The notes under the pieces were generated by a model, which worked only from the letters and a program-made list of their open reading frames with translations, did no database searches and was not told where the DNA came from. 19,195 bases of DNA from Russula earlei (taxonomy: Eukaryota; Basidiomycota; Agaricomycetes; Russulales; Russulaceae), in NCBI GenBank assembly GCA_025769875.1, contig JAGFNK010000884.1, forward strand, positions 1-19,195, given 5' to 3'. Made by a program: the position numbers and the translations under genes. Positions 8,387 to 18,078 of this stretch are shown one piece after another; position 1 is the first letter of the stretch, and the number at the start of each line of letters is the position of its first letter.

Positions 8387-8661
8387 TGCGGTCTGACCTC
8401 GCTCTGATAGATGGGCAGACGAACTTGGGTCTTTCTGATTTACCTCACATTCTCGGGGTAACCCAGGTTGAGGGGGCTTGACAATCGCCACCTAGGAACA
8501 CCTCTCGCGCTGACGAGATAAGGTGGAATTTCGAGTTCTCGTTAGAGAACGAGGTTGTGGCGATGCTCAAGCCCCCCCGACCTGGCTTACCCCGAGAATG
8601 TGAGGCAAATCAGAAAGCTCCAAGTCTGTCTGCCCATCTATCAGAGCGAGGTCAGACCGCA
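8387..8661. repeat. Long inverted repeat: 104 bp arms, 67 bp centre
   Basis: The left arm 8387-8490 and the right arm 8558-8661 are reverse complements at 94 of 104 positions with no gaps. The outer 34 bp are identical (starting TGCGGTCTGACCTCGCTCTG on the plus strand). The centre (8491-8557) holds a further 6 bp stem, CTCGTT-AGAG-AACGAG (8538-8553), so a transcript could fold into one long hairpin. No target duplication was found at the ends (GTTGTA on the left, CACCAC on the right) and no protein is encoded. It could be a foldback/MITE-like element, a hairpin small-RNA source, or an inverted local duplication. Confidence 0.88.
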
Positions 8662-9494
8662 CACCACGCATCTTTTGCCCTAGCAAGACAAACTTGTCGA
8701 TCTCACCTCGAACATCCAGTACTGATCCTCGTTCCGTCCTTCACCCATGCATGCTAGTGCTTGTGTCTTCCAGGGAATCGCGCGAATGTCTTTGTTGCCG
8801 CTTTGACCCAACCAACCGTCTGATGGAGACTTTGTCCCCCTTTTGAACGCTTGAAGTAGTTTCCAGCACGGGTGACCGTGGCTCGAGGAGAGCGCCGTGA
8901 GGCTATCTATCAGCGTTGTCACAGGCTCACAGCATCATTGGACGTGAGGGTGACAGCTCTGAGGGATCAGAAGACGCGTGGAACAAACACAGAGTACATC
9001 TTCCGACTTCACTACCCCTTTGATCTATGACAGGTGGGTTACCTTGCATGCATCTCCCTAGAGGTGCAGACAGAGTCAATAATCTACTCGCCGGGCCTCA
9101 CCGGCGTCAGTGGCCCCACACTATCGCCGAACCGAGGCCATTATGTTCATTCATCATCTCGTGACGATTTGCCACAAAAAGACAAGCTCATCAGGGTCGC
9201 GCAGGAGCTTGAACGAGGTGGCAGACGCTACCCGAGGTGACTCGGGACTCAGAGAGTCCACAGGTAATGACGAAGTCAAGCTTCCCAGTGCGATGAAGAG
9301 GTTGCAAAGGCTACAGTAATCAGCTGCCGGGCATCGTGATGTGCGGGATTGAGAGGAGCGCGGTGGACCGTCCAGCGGGCATGCATCCAGACAGCTCATA
9401 ACTTTTGATATTTTTGCGCGGGCATCATCACACGCATCTTGTTGGTTACCTTGCATCCCGCGGCTGATTCAATACGTGATCTATAATCTCTATC
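8662..9494. other. Region downstream of PEX1 without a firm gene
   Basis: Two minus-strand open stretches deserve mention. One (9154-9456) contains S-L-T-S-S-L-P-V-D-S-L-S-P-E-S-P, then S-F-K-L-L-R-D-P-D-E-L-V-F-L-W-Q. The other (8680-8922) contains T-L-I-D-S-L-T-A-L-S-S-S-H-G-H-P-C-W-K. They could be exons of an unrecognised minus-strand gene, but no start, splice chain or domain was found. A 13 bp direct repeat GGTTACCTTGCAT occurs at 9037-9049 and 9444-9456. The rest shows nothing definite. Confidence 0.25.
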
Positions 9495-12400
9495 TTACAT
9501 GAGGGAAACACGTTGACCAACGCCACCTCCTTCAGGGGGACGGGCAGCTCGCCACTACGATCTGAAAAGAATGCGGTATAACTAGAGAGATAAAGTGACA
9601 TCAGAGGGTCAGTGGCGTCTGGGGATCAACAGGGGAACGTGCATTCTCGTCAATCGCGCGATCTCATCAGGCGAAACGGACGGTCTCGTCTTCTTCAGCA
9701 CGCGCCGAAGATGCTCGTCGCGGATCTCGTGCTGCCGTTTAGGGTGAGGGAAAATCAGGGCTCTGGAATTGTGCAGGGGGCTGATAATGACTATCTTGAT
9801 TACCTTTGGACGGTCCTCAACTGCGTTGTCCGCAAGTGCTCGCGAGCCATGGCGCAGTGACGAAGCCACAATCCGGCGCAACTAAAATCCCACGAGAAGC
9901 GAATTTGGACGGGGTGTTAAAAGGGAAAGGGGAAGAGTTGTCGCCCTTACTCGACGTTGCGCGGCCATCTGCTCCGCGCGCGACTTGACCGTATTCTGAG
10001 GAGGCCCTCCAAATGACATGTACTCGATTGGCATATCATCATCGTGGTCTTTGCCTCTTCCGCCACTGCTGTTACTTGACGCTGCCGAAGCCGAGACTTC
10101 GCCCACGCTCGCGTGTACGACCTCGAGGTGTGCGTTGTATAATAACGCCTGGAGATCGGCGCCCGAGAACCCTTCCCGTGGCGTCTGCAAGATGATCAAA
10201 GTCGATTGTCTGTCGATATAGGAATCTTTCGTCCATGTGCTTGTAGAATCTGGATCAATGCCAAAAAAGAAAGAAAGCCAACGACACGGGGATTCAGAAA
10301 GGGCGCGTAAGAGGTGTAATGACCCACCTCTTTGCGCTCTTCTTTCGTGGGCATATTACATAGCAATGACTTGTCAAGCCGCCCTGGTCGAAGAAGAGCA
10401 GAATCGATCAAGTCGGGGCGACTGGAAGATGACGGAGTCGTGAGTGTGTCAAGTGACCAAGATATGGAAACACCCTAACCTCGTAGCAGCAAGTACGTAG
10501 ACCCCATCGAGACCCTCGGCGCCGTCCATCAATGTCAGAAGTTGATTGACAACTCGGTCAGTAACTCCGGTGCTGTCATGTCCACTTTTGTTGATTATCA
10601 GAAAAAAGAAATCAGAATCAGCGATAGGAAACGAGATGACTAGTTCGCACCGTTTGGGCGCAATTGAGTCAAACTCGTCGAAGAACAACACGCAGGGTTT
10701 CGCGGCACTAGCCCTCTCAAAGATATCGCGAACCGACTTTTCACTCGCACCCATATATTTGTTCAGCAATTCTGGGCCTTTGATGCTGATGAAATTCAAG
10801 CCACATTCCTTCGCGACTGCCGAGGCGAGTAACGTCTTCCCACAACCAGGGTAACCGTAGAGCAAAAGACTGTGGGTGGCTGATAAACGGCGAGCATGGC
10901 GAATAAGAGTCGACTCGTACCCAGAACGCAGTCGCAATGGGGACTGAGCGAAGATTGGAGCGTATTTTCGTTGGCACTCTAAGGTCTCCGCGTAGCATCC
11001 CGCCGCGTTCGCAGCCAAACCTAGAGCACTGTTATCCTGTGGTTTGACGCGCATCAGTTTTTCCCGCACCTCCTATGTCGGCCCATTCCACTGTGGACTT
11101 TTGCAACGGCACATCCCTCAACCGAAAGGGGAACGAAAGTCGATCTGAGCAGCCTTGAAGTCCGCGGCAGTCAGGGTCACCTAGGTACATCATCAAAACG
11201 CCAGCATCGCGAACAGCGTTCAGGGACATCACCTTGTCAATGTCACCGGATGACCTGACCACCGCTTGATGGACAGCACGCGCGACCAAATCTTGCAAGT
11301 CAGTGGCCGAGTACCCCTCCGTTTCAGTCGCCAAAGCTACGAAATTCAGCGGCAGTTCTGCGTTGATCTCGAGGTTCCTCGCAACTTCCATCCTCCGCTG
11401 CACCACCTGCGCAAGGATCTGCTTGCGAGCGTTCTTGTCAGGAGGCTTGAGATGCACGACTTGTTTGAATAGGTGAGAGACACTGAGAAGGGGGTGCAAG
11501 GCAGACTGTGACTCAGCAGTTGCAATAAGGACAATACCAGACATATCAGGCGCAAGTTCGTGGGCAGAGGCAGAAGAGAATATCGACAAGAAGGTTTCGG
11601 TAAGATGTCGTGTGCGGAAGGAATCAGTGTGCTATCCGTCGTGAATCAGCGTGCAGAAAGAAGACCAGTGGAATGGACGCTCCCACCTCAAGCTCAGTTC
11701 CTAACAACTTGTCGATATTATCGAATACTAGGACACTAGGTCGATGCCACATCGCCTTGTCTAGCCAAAACTGGAACTGCGTGCGCAAAGTGTGGACGGG
11801 TTTTTCCGTGAAGCGAGAAAAGTCGACAAAAATCACAACTATAGGGCGTGATGAGAAAAACGGTCAGTTGCATGGACACCGTACATACAGGCATGCACGT
11901 GGGCATCCCATTGTAAAGCTTTTGAGGTTGCCTGCACGATGGAAGTTTTCCCAGCACCCGCTCGGCCTGTTACAAGGAGGCCCGAAACTGTAACGTCAAG
12001 TCAGATGCATTCCACAGCACAGAAACACAGTTGACCTACGCTCAACTACCGCACCAGCGTTGTACAGCGAAAACATTCGTGTACCGAATTCGTGGCACCT
12101 GTTAAGTAAATCCTCGACCCCAGCCAGTACATGAGGTGGAGATTGCCCAGGTTTACTGCGATGGATCAGCATGGGCAAATAAGTGGATTGTACCACGAAT
12201 ACGCACATGGATGTAGAAATAGAAAAATATCTCCTCGGCGATTTTAGTTGATTCTGAGTTAACAGAGACGGTTAGCCTAAATAGATGGTCATGAGTTCTG
12301 GCCGTCTCTTTATTTCTCGCGCATAAAATGTACCGGGCCACATCCCAATCCTCCACTCCATCTACCCCTCCAACGACGATCATCTGACCTTCCGGGACAC

Positions 12401-13622
12401 CTTCCAACCCGATGACGCTCACATGGCCAGCCTTTGATGATAGCTCTTCCTTGACATCTTCCCCCTTCGTAGCCTCACTGGGGTTAAGCACCTTCGCAAC
12501 TGCCGGCGTGTCTGATCGGGGTGGATTTGAGGCGCCAGCAGGGTCTGTTGGAGGGTCAAGGCGCTTCACGTGGCCACTGAGGAAGGTATGTGGGTCAGAT
12601 GGAAGTAAATTATCTAAACGCGCAGCACTGAGCATCTTTTCAGACACATAAACAAGAGAGACAAAATCTGATGGGCTGGGTAAATGGTGTGAAAACAACG
12701 AAGCAGGAAGCACGCGAAGAAAAACGATATAGGGATTTTTTCCAGAGGTATGACCCTTCGTTTCTGAGTTGGGCATCGTCACCGCGTTTTGCCCGTTGAC
12801 AAGAGATTCCTTCTCGGACTTTTGCTGACGACGGGTCTTTGGCGCAACCGAGAGTTCAGTGTCGTTGGCAAGCAAAACGGCTTTGGCGGAGGATGGTTCA
12901 AACGAAACTGGAATAAATTCAGCCATTGGGAACGGGGAAGAAAACACAACCACGTACGGACACGCAAACGAATACGAGTGCGACCGAGTATCCAAACATC
13001 CACCTCCTGATTAGATGGGGCAACGCGAACCTGAGAAAGAAGGGTAGACTCTACATGTTCTGCATGCAATTCCTGGGAAAGAACGTGAGAAATGTGTCTA
13101 GATGTTATGCCGAGCACATGCACCAGTATTTCCCAGTCATCTGGGGTGAGAGGTTCCGTGGCCACGGAGTTCGCTACGGGCAAGTCATAGAGCAGTCCCA
13201 CTTCGACCTTGAGGGTGTTGGCGACAAAAAAAGGAAGAGAAGGAGGAGCTTTACCACATCTCCCTTCTTGAAACCAAGACCCTCCGCATACTGTGGATCG
13301 ATTTCGACTGTCTCGAGAGACTGGTCGGAAGAAGTGGGATTGAAGTGGGCCAAGGACGAGGCAGACACCATGCCTGTCCACCCTACGTATGCATGGGGCC
13401 TCTTTCCATTTAGCTCAGGAGATGGTGCGGTAGCCGTGAGAAGGATGGCAACATGTTGCGGACGCTAGCCGAATGAGGCACGACTTGGTTAGTGGGCAAT
13501 GGGAAACAACGGAACAACGGACTTGCGATATTACGTTCAAGAAGAGGTCCAAATAATGACACTGGGAGGTTAACCAAGGAAGATTTGAGGGAGACAAAAT
13601 GAAGCCGTGCGTGTCTGGGCAT
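9495..13622 (-). CDS. PEX1: Peroxisomal biogenesis factor 1 (PEX1), type II AAA+ ATPase
   Basis: Pex1 pairs with Pex6 to form the hexameric motor that pulls the import receptor Pex5 out of the peroxisomal membrane. About 18 exons give roughly 1008 residues, normal for the family. Exons in order: 13527-13622, 13255-13464, 13124-13207, 12958-13072, 12334-12907, 12040-12155, 11889-11987, 11687-11838, 11233-11631, 11070-11180, 10921-11020, 10651-10869, 10480-10584, 10328-10421, 9951-10249, 9804-9881, 9643-9731, 9495-9581. The ATG at 13622 opens [10 protein letters not shown], then S-S-L-V-N-L-P (N-domain; [19 protein letters not shown]). D1 has Walker A G-R-A-G-A-G-K-T (about residue 405) and a variant Walker B V-F-D-N-I-D. 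D2 has G-Y-P-G-C-G-K-T (about 690), [26 protein letters not shown] and [17 protein letters not shown]. The C-terminus is G-V-G-Q-R-V-S-L-M. The intron at 12156-12333 is uncertain. Several one-base indels break the frame in the D2 half. Confidence 0.93.
9582..9642 (-). other. Last intron of PEX1, GC-AG type
   Basis: Reading on the minus strand, the exon ends ACG AGA AT and the intron starts GCACGT. It ends CTCTAG and contains a CTGAC branch-like site. The joined codons give T-R-I-Y-T-A-F-F, which matches the family pattern before R-S-G-E-L-P-V. No GT donor in the neighbourhood gives a conserved join. Length 61 bp. Confidence 0.7.
13465..13526 (-). other. First intron of PEX1, GC-AG type
   Basis: The donor is GCAAGT, the standard GC-class 5' site, and the acceptor is GGCTAG with a CTAAC branch site. 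The join is phase 0 and gives L-L-E-R-N-I / R-P-Q-H-V-A-I, as in fungal Pex1. The exon lengths (96 and 210 nt) are exact multiples of three. Length 62 bp. Confidence 0.85.
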
Positions 13623-13914
13623 TCCACTGGAGGAGTGCAAGGCTGCAAGCTCTTAGGACTAATCTACCGGATATTCCGGATCGTCAAGTATCGCGCTCGC
13701 TCTGCTGACGGACGCGGACGTCCCTCATAACAGTCACCCTCAAAATTTTAACGCCCCAACCTCACATTGTGGACTGGATTCGGTGGCGTGCTGGCAGTGA
13801 CCACCGGCCTCCCCATGGGCGCGTAGGCCTCCCCCGCCCTTCTTTGTACGTTGAAGGGCGTCGCCTTGACCGCCAGTACAGGTTCGCTTTTTCTTCGTGT
13901 CTCCACGCCATTGA
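13623..13914. promoter_or_regulatory. Divergent promoter region of PEX1 and the plus-strand hypothetical gene
   Basis: The two genes are transcribed away from each other from this interval. A perfect palindrome CCGGA-TAT-TCCGG lies at 13667-13679, 45 bp upstream of the PEX1 ATG. It contains CGG-N5-CCG, the form bound by some Zn2Cys6 fungal activators. AAAATTTTAA at 13742-13751 is an AT-rich core candidate. The plus-strand gene may begin inside this interval, since an open frame runs from 13769 and its true start is not settled. Confidence 0.35.
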
Positions 13915-15216
13915 TTGGGTCAGGCACGCTTTGTTCGTCTCGCCACCACCGATCCAGGGATCGGAGGTTGGGGGCTTTGCAACGGAACATCTAGCCACAC
14001 TGCAGTGGATGGGTCCGCCTTGGCCTTCGAGGACGTCTTGTATTTGGATCCCCGTCATGGTAATCTGTCCCCTGCTGTGAAGGCTATAAAGAGGGCGTAC
14101 CCGCCACCTCCCCCTCCCCTTCCTGCGATAACCGACTACCCGACGTCTCAGATGTTTCTGTTCGACCTCTTTGCTGATTTTGCACGTCCCTTCCGGGATG
14201 CTCGTTCCGAGATCGAGGACGGTGATGATGAAATGGTGAGCTATGCCAGACTTTCGCTCATCTTTCGCCACTAATGCGTCGATGCAACGAAGGATATACC
14301 CATGTCTCTTTCTGACGACGCATCCAATGCGAGTCTATCTGATCCCTTAACGGCCAATTCCGATTTATCTATATCACTCTCCTCCCTGTCCCTGATGCAG
14401 TCGCCACCCTCAACGCAGACTCCGAGTGCTGGCCCTTCCTTCCAAGACTTGCATACTTCCGGTCCCTTGCATGGGAACTACCCATATTGGACAACACCCA
14501 ATTCTCGAAGACGTGGTGTAAGGTCGTCTGCGCGCCACAGTGTGTATTCGCTTCCTTCACGGGAGGAACGACAGGCCTTCAAGAGTCTTCCCCGCCCCAA
14601 GAAGGATATGTTCGTTGAAGGGAATCACCTTCACTCTGTCCTTCCTGTCGAGCCAACCGTGATTTCCCCCACCGCTGATATTGTTCTGGCCCACAATCGC
14701 ACGGACATTGGCGTAAACCCAGTCGAGATACACCTTTCGAGCCAGTTCGCCGCCCAATGTCGTGACATGGAGAACCAGCATACCCCGGATTCCATCTTGA
14801 CGCCTACCTCCACGTCCCAAGAACCACCCTGTACCATCGGAACGAATAGTTTGACGATCAAGATACCCGGCCTGGTGGATCGTCTTGCCTTACGACTCCT
14901 CTCTTCATGCAACGTGATGGGACAAACAGAGGAAGATGAAGATGGCTTTTCGTCGCCAGACGCGTCCACTGCTTCAGAGTCCTCCGACGGTGACATGGAC
15001 GATGACGAGGTCGGCGACGGCGACTACAATACCTCGGCTGTGGCAGCGCGGGTCCCTGATCGTTCATCACGTCGCAAGCTTCGTCGCAGCGCCGCCGCGC
15101 CGTACTTCCGTGCAGGAGGAAAAGCGAAGCGCAAAGAGTTGTGGGTGGACAGAGACACCGGGGTGGGTACCTTATTGCTTATGTCACCCACCACAGAGCA
15201 TCCTCGACGTAGTTGA
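13915..15216 (+). CDS. Hypothetical protein, two visible exons, 5' end unsettled
   Basis: No known domain was recognised. Exon 1 (open from 13915; TGA just upstream at 13912) includes L-Y-L-D-P-R-H-G-N, a run of six Pro and F-L-F-D-L-F-A-D-F, and ends E-I-E-D-G-D-D-E-M. The intron is 14236-14292 (57 bp, GTGAGC...ACGAAG, with CTAAT branch). It joins in phase 0 to D-I-P-M-S-L-S-D-D. Exon 2 is Ser/Pro-rich, then has V-E-I-H-L-S-S-Q-F and S-L-T-I-K-I-P-G-L. An acidic stretch (E-E-D-E-D-G; G-D-M-D-D-D-E-V-G-D-G-D) precedes a basic one (S-S-R-R-K-L-R-R-S; G-K-A-K-R-K-E-L). This composition suggests a disordered, possibly nuclear protein. It stops at 15214-15216. An alternative 3' splice (15161 onward) would give a different tail. 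No start codon is evident in frame, so a further 5' exon is likely. Confidence 0.6.
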
Positions 15217-15466
15217 TACCTACCCTCCTATTTTTTATTTGTTGAGGCGAGGCGAGAATCCGTTACGATTGTGTTTCTGCGACATGGTGTATATAGTCGT
15301 GCTACGTCCGCCATCTATTATACTGTAGAGAACGGACAACCCGGACCGTAAGGGTAAAAGTTCAAGTTCAAGACTGAGGTCAGACTACACATCCCTTTAC
15401 AACCCAATAGTTATAACCCTACAGGTTAGCTAACTAACCAATACAGTCCGTTACACACAAGACTGA
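15217..15466. other. Intergenic DNA between two plus-strand genes
   Basis: No gene was seen. The stretch is richer in A and T than its neighbours. It holds a repeated AAGTTC (15358-15369) and a short inverted repeat GGTTAG-CTAA-CTAACC (15424-15439). It should include the 3' end of the upstream gene and the promoter or first exon of the next gene. Confidence 0.4.
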
Positions 15467-17709
15467 GTTATAATAGACGTCAAGCTCCGGCCGTCGGTTG
15501 ACATCAACCTACCCGCCACCATCTGCGCTGGCTGCAAGAGATGGAACGATTTCCGCATTGGTAGTCTGACCGAACCACCTGCCATCCTTGTCCTACAACA
15601 ACTCGACAACATCATACAGCTGTGCTCCGAGTCCGAGTGATTGACTCCCCCATTCCCATCCAAGTGGCTGTCCTGCACGAGCTCGCAACCGCTCACAGCC
15701 TTGCGGCAGTGACTCTCGGACGGCCTCTTTTATCGTTCTCTCAACTTACCGCCGTTCTGTCGTTGTTCGCCAAGAAAGGAGAGCTGGCAAGCGCGAAGAA
15801 TGTGGTCGTCATCGCTCGCTTGAAACAGTGGCACACTAGTGGCGCTCAACCTCATTGCCTTGGTTGTGGAATTGTGGTCGTGGTCGAGACGAATGATGGG
15901 AGTTGGCGTCACTCCAACCCTCCCTCGTCGTACTCGTTGTTGCTGCCATGCTCTCGTCTGAGAGCGGGCCTGAAGCGTCACGGTATACCCACCACAACAG
16001 CTTAAAGTTGGGGTTGTTCCCGGTGGCTCGGTGAACATCCCGTTCGCACAGACCGCCACCGGTTTCATGTCTCCTTCAACCGTTACCTGTCCCGTCAATT
16101 CTGATACTTGGAGACGTTTAGTTGCAATGCCTGCCCGGTGCGGCCTCCACTCCACCGAGGTGGTACCCAATATCGCCAGTCCACGTTGTTTTGGCGCCGC
16201 TCAAGTCGGTCCCGAGGGCGGGGTCACTCGCCTCTATATACAAGACATGCGTCGCGCACTTGCGCACATTGCTCAACACGACAGCCCACGAGACCTCTAC
16301 CCTGCTGAGTGCGACCTCATCGTCATGGATATGGATTACCTTCCTCACCTTGGCCTCGCACCACGCCCGATCGGACACCCAACCGAAGGCGCATGTTTCG
16401 CTGGTACTGGCGGCTACATTGGAAGCCCTCTGCCTTTCCTCCAAGTCACTCCCGCCGTCGTCGCGCCACCGCCCTTCCCCCCATCACCGTCATCATCACC
16501 GTCACCTCCACCGGCATCGCCCCTCCACCGCACCCCCCACGCATGTCACGGCGTCGAGCGACGCATGCGCTCGCGGCCTTCGTCGCATGCCGGGAGAGGC
16601 TACCAGCATGTCCCGAAGCTGACGCGCGTGGAGCGCGCCGCGGCCAAGGCGGCCTCCTCTCGCGCAGCGTGTCCTTTGCCGAACACGCGCGTCGTATCGC
16701 CTCCTCTTCCCTGTGGACCGTCCCCGAAGACGCGCCGCCGGCTCCCGCCGCCCGCGCCACCGCGGCCGGCAAGGGGCAAAGGCAAGCGTCGCCGGTCGCC
16801 GACGCCCGTGCGCCGCGCCCCCTCGGACGGCAGCCGCGGACGCGATTCGTCTCCCGGCTTTGACGCCGACGTCGAGGGGTGCGGGCCGCTCGCGAAGGTG
16901 GCGGCGCGGCGCGGCCCTGACCCTGGCCCTGACTTCGGCCCTGCGCACGGCACCAAGGAGCGCCTCACCATCGTCGTTCCGGGCGGCAAGTCCGAGGCCT
17001 ACGTCGCGATGGCGTTCGAGCGGTCGTGCAGCCTCGGTGGGGACGACGACGTGGCCGGGACCGTCCACCACCCGAGCATGTCGTCGTCGTCGAGCGCGGA
17101 CCGGAACCCGTTCGCGCCCAAGCGGGACGGGGCTCGCGGGAAGCGCGCGAAGGGCAGGGACGGGACTCAGGATCAAGATCCCGGTGCCCAGCCCGCTCTT
17201 CATGCTCCTCCCTGCGGCTTGCCAGCTCGTGTCGCGTCTCGGACGAGGGTGGCGACGGACGGCAGTGGCTACGACGCGCGCCGACTGCCCTGGATCGGGC
17301 TCGGGCTTTCTCGCCCCCGATGGTCGCACCTCCTTCCCAAAGCGGTGGTGGCCACTGCCGCTCAGATTCGGAAATCGGCAACGCCATTGTTGAGGATGAC
17401 GACGGCAACGACGAGGACTCGGGCGAGGACGCGAGGACGACGACGACGACGACGACGATGCCACCACCTCGAAATCGCGATGGGCGAGATCCGGTCCCGT
17501 TCCTCGCCCAACAAATAGGCGCTACCTCGACCTGCGCGCATGCTCCTCCCGTCACCCCGCCGCCCTCTCCCTCTCCCTCTCCCTCTACCACAGCCGATGG
17601 CCGAGCGGAACGCCGCGTTGCGCGCCGCGGCGCTCTGGCGCCGTACTCCGCGAACGATCGCCTGCGCGCCGCGCGTTTGAACAAAGCCCCCCACCTCGCT
17701 CCATGCTAG
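15467..17709 (+). CDS. Hypothetical protein with Pro/Arg/Ser-rich C-terminal half; frame broken
   Basis: The product was not recognised. Protein-like sequence is seen in successive frames on one strand. Frame 2 at 15467-15620 has L-P-A-T-I-C-A-G-C-K-R-W-N-D-F and P-A-I-L-V-L-Q-Q-L-D-N. Frame 1 at 15622-15900 has S-L-A-A-V-T-L-G-R-P-L-L-S-F and A-S-A-K-N-V-V-V-I-A-R-L. Frame 2 at 15974-16640 has P-G-G-S-V-N-I-P-F-A-Q-T and D-L-Y-P-A-E-C-D-L-I-V-M-D-M-D. Frame 1 at about 16650-16860 has S-V-S-F-A-E-H-A-R-R-I-A. Frame 2 at about 16860-17150 has L-T-I-V-V-P-G-G-K-S-E. Frame 1 then runs to the stop at 17707-17709, through E-D-D-D-G-N-D-E-D and a (GAC)7 run. Frame changes without splice signals suggest missing or extra bases. 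Start and introns are unknown. It could be two genes. Confidence 0.45.
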
Positions 17710-18078
17710 CCTTGAAGCATCATCGATCGCTTGTTCATTTTCCCCCCTTCCCGTCCCATCTCCGTTATTCCCCTTGTGATACAACAAGGCAGATTCATTG
17801 ATTTCTTACGAGCACTACCGTCGCTCCGGTCCATAATACTTTATACCATCAACATATTGTTTTACCGCTTCTCTTCCCCTCGCATCGTTCTGTGCACTCG
17901 CTGGTCGGCCATCGTGTATCAACTTATCCCTCCGAATCTGAATCTCGATGTACTTTACTGACATGCCGGAAATAATCATAGTCGATCAACGTCCTATCAT
18001 AGTTGTATCTAAGTTACAGTGCAACCCGTGAAGGCCATTAGCTTCGCGCAGCATAGATATGTGTAGGGTATAAACAGT
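17710..18078. other. Convergent 3' region, no gene seen
   Basis: This lies between the end of the plus-strand hypothetical gene and the stop of the minus-strand glycosyltransferase. Pyrimidine-rich sequence (17740-17800, 17870-17890) and AT-rich sequence (17836-17870) are present, as expected for the 3' untranslated regions of two convergent genes. No open frame here looks coding. Confidence 0.5.

Noticed and set aside
9037..9456. 13 bp direct repeat GGTTACCTTGCAT (9037-9049, 9444-9456)
   Set aside because: It is too short to be meaningful alone. The surrounding sequence does not align, so it is probably chance.
13762..14271. 169-codon minus-strand open frame opposite the first exon of the hypothetical gene
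   Set aside because: The plus strand has a splice-compatible exon joining in phase to a 304-codon frame. The minus frame shows no motif and overlaps the PEX1/hypothetical promoter.
15217..15510. Possible solo LTR or MITE around the palindromes GGTTAGCTAACTAACC and GGTTGACATCAACC
   Set aside because: Small palindromes only. No terminal repeats or target duplication were found, and the second palindrome lies inside probable coding sequence.
15730..16170. 146-codon minus-strand open frame
   Set aside because: The plus strand at the same place gives more convincing protein (P-G-G-S-V-N-I-P-F) continuing into the longer gene. No domain was found on the minus strand.
17436..17456. (GAC)7 run and nearby CCCTCT repeats (about 17563-17586)
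   Set aside because: These are ordinary microsatellites in GC-rich low-complexity coding DNA, and no larger array is present.
16965..17684. 239-codon minus-strand open frame, and other long frames on both strands at 16.3-17.7 kb
   Set aside because: Very high GC content removes stop codons in all frames. The Arg/Pro/Ser repeats look like shadows of the plus-strand gene.
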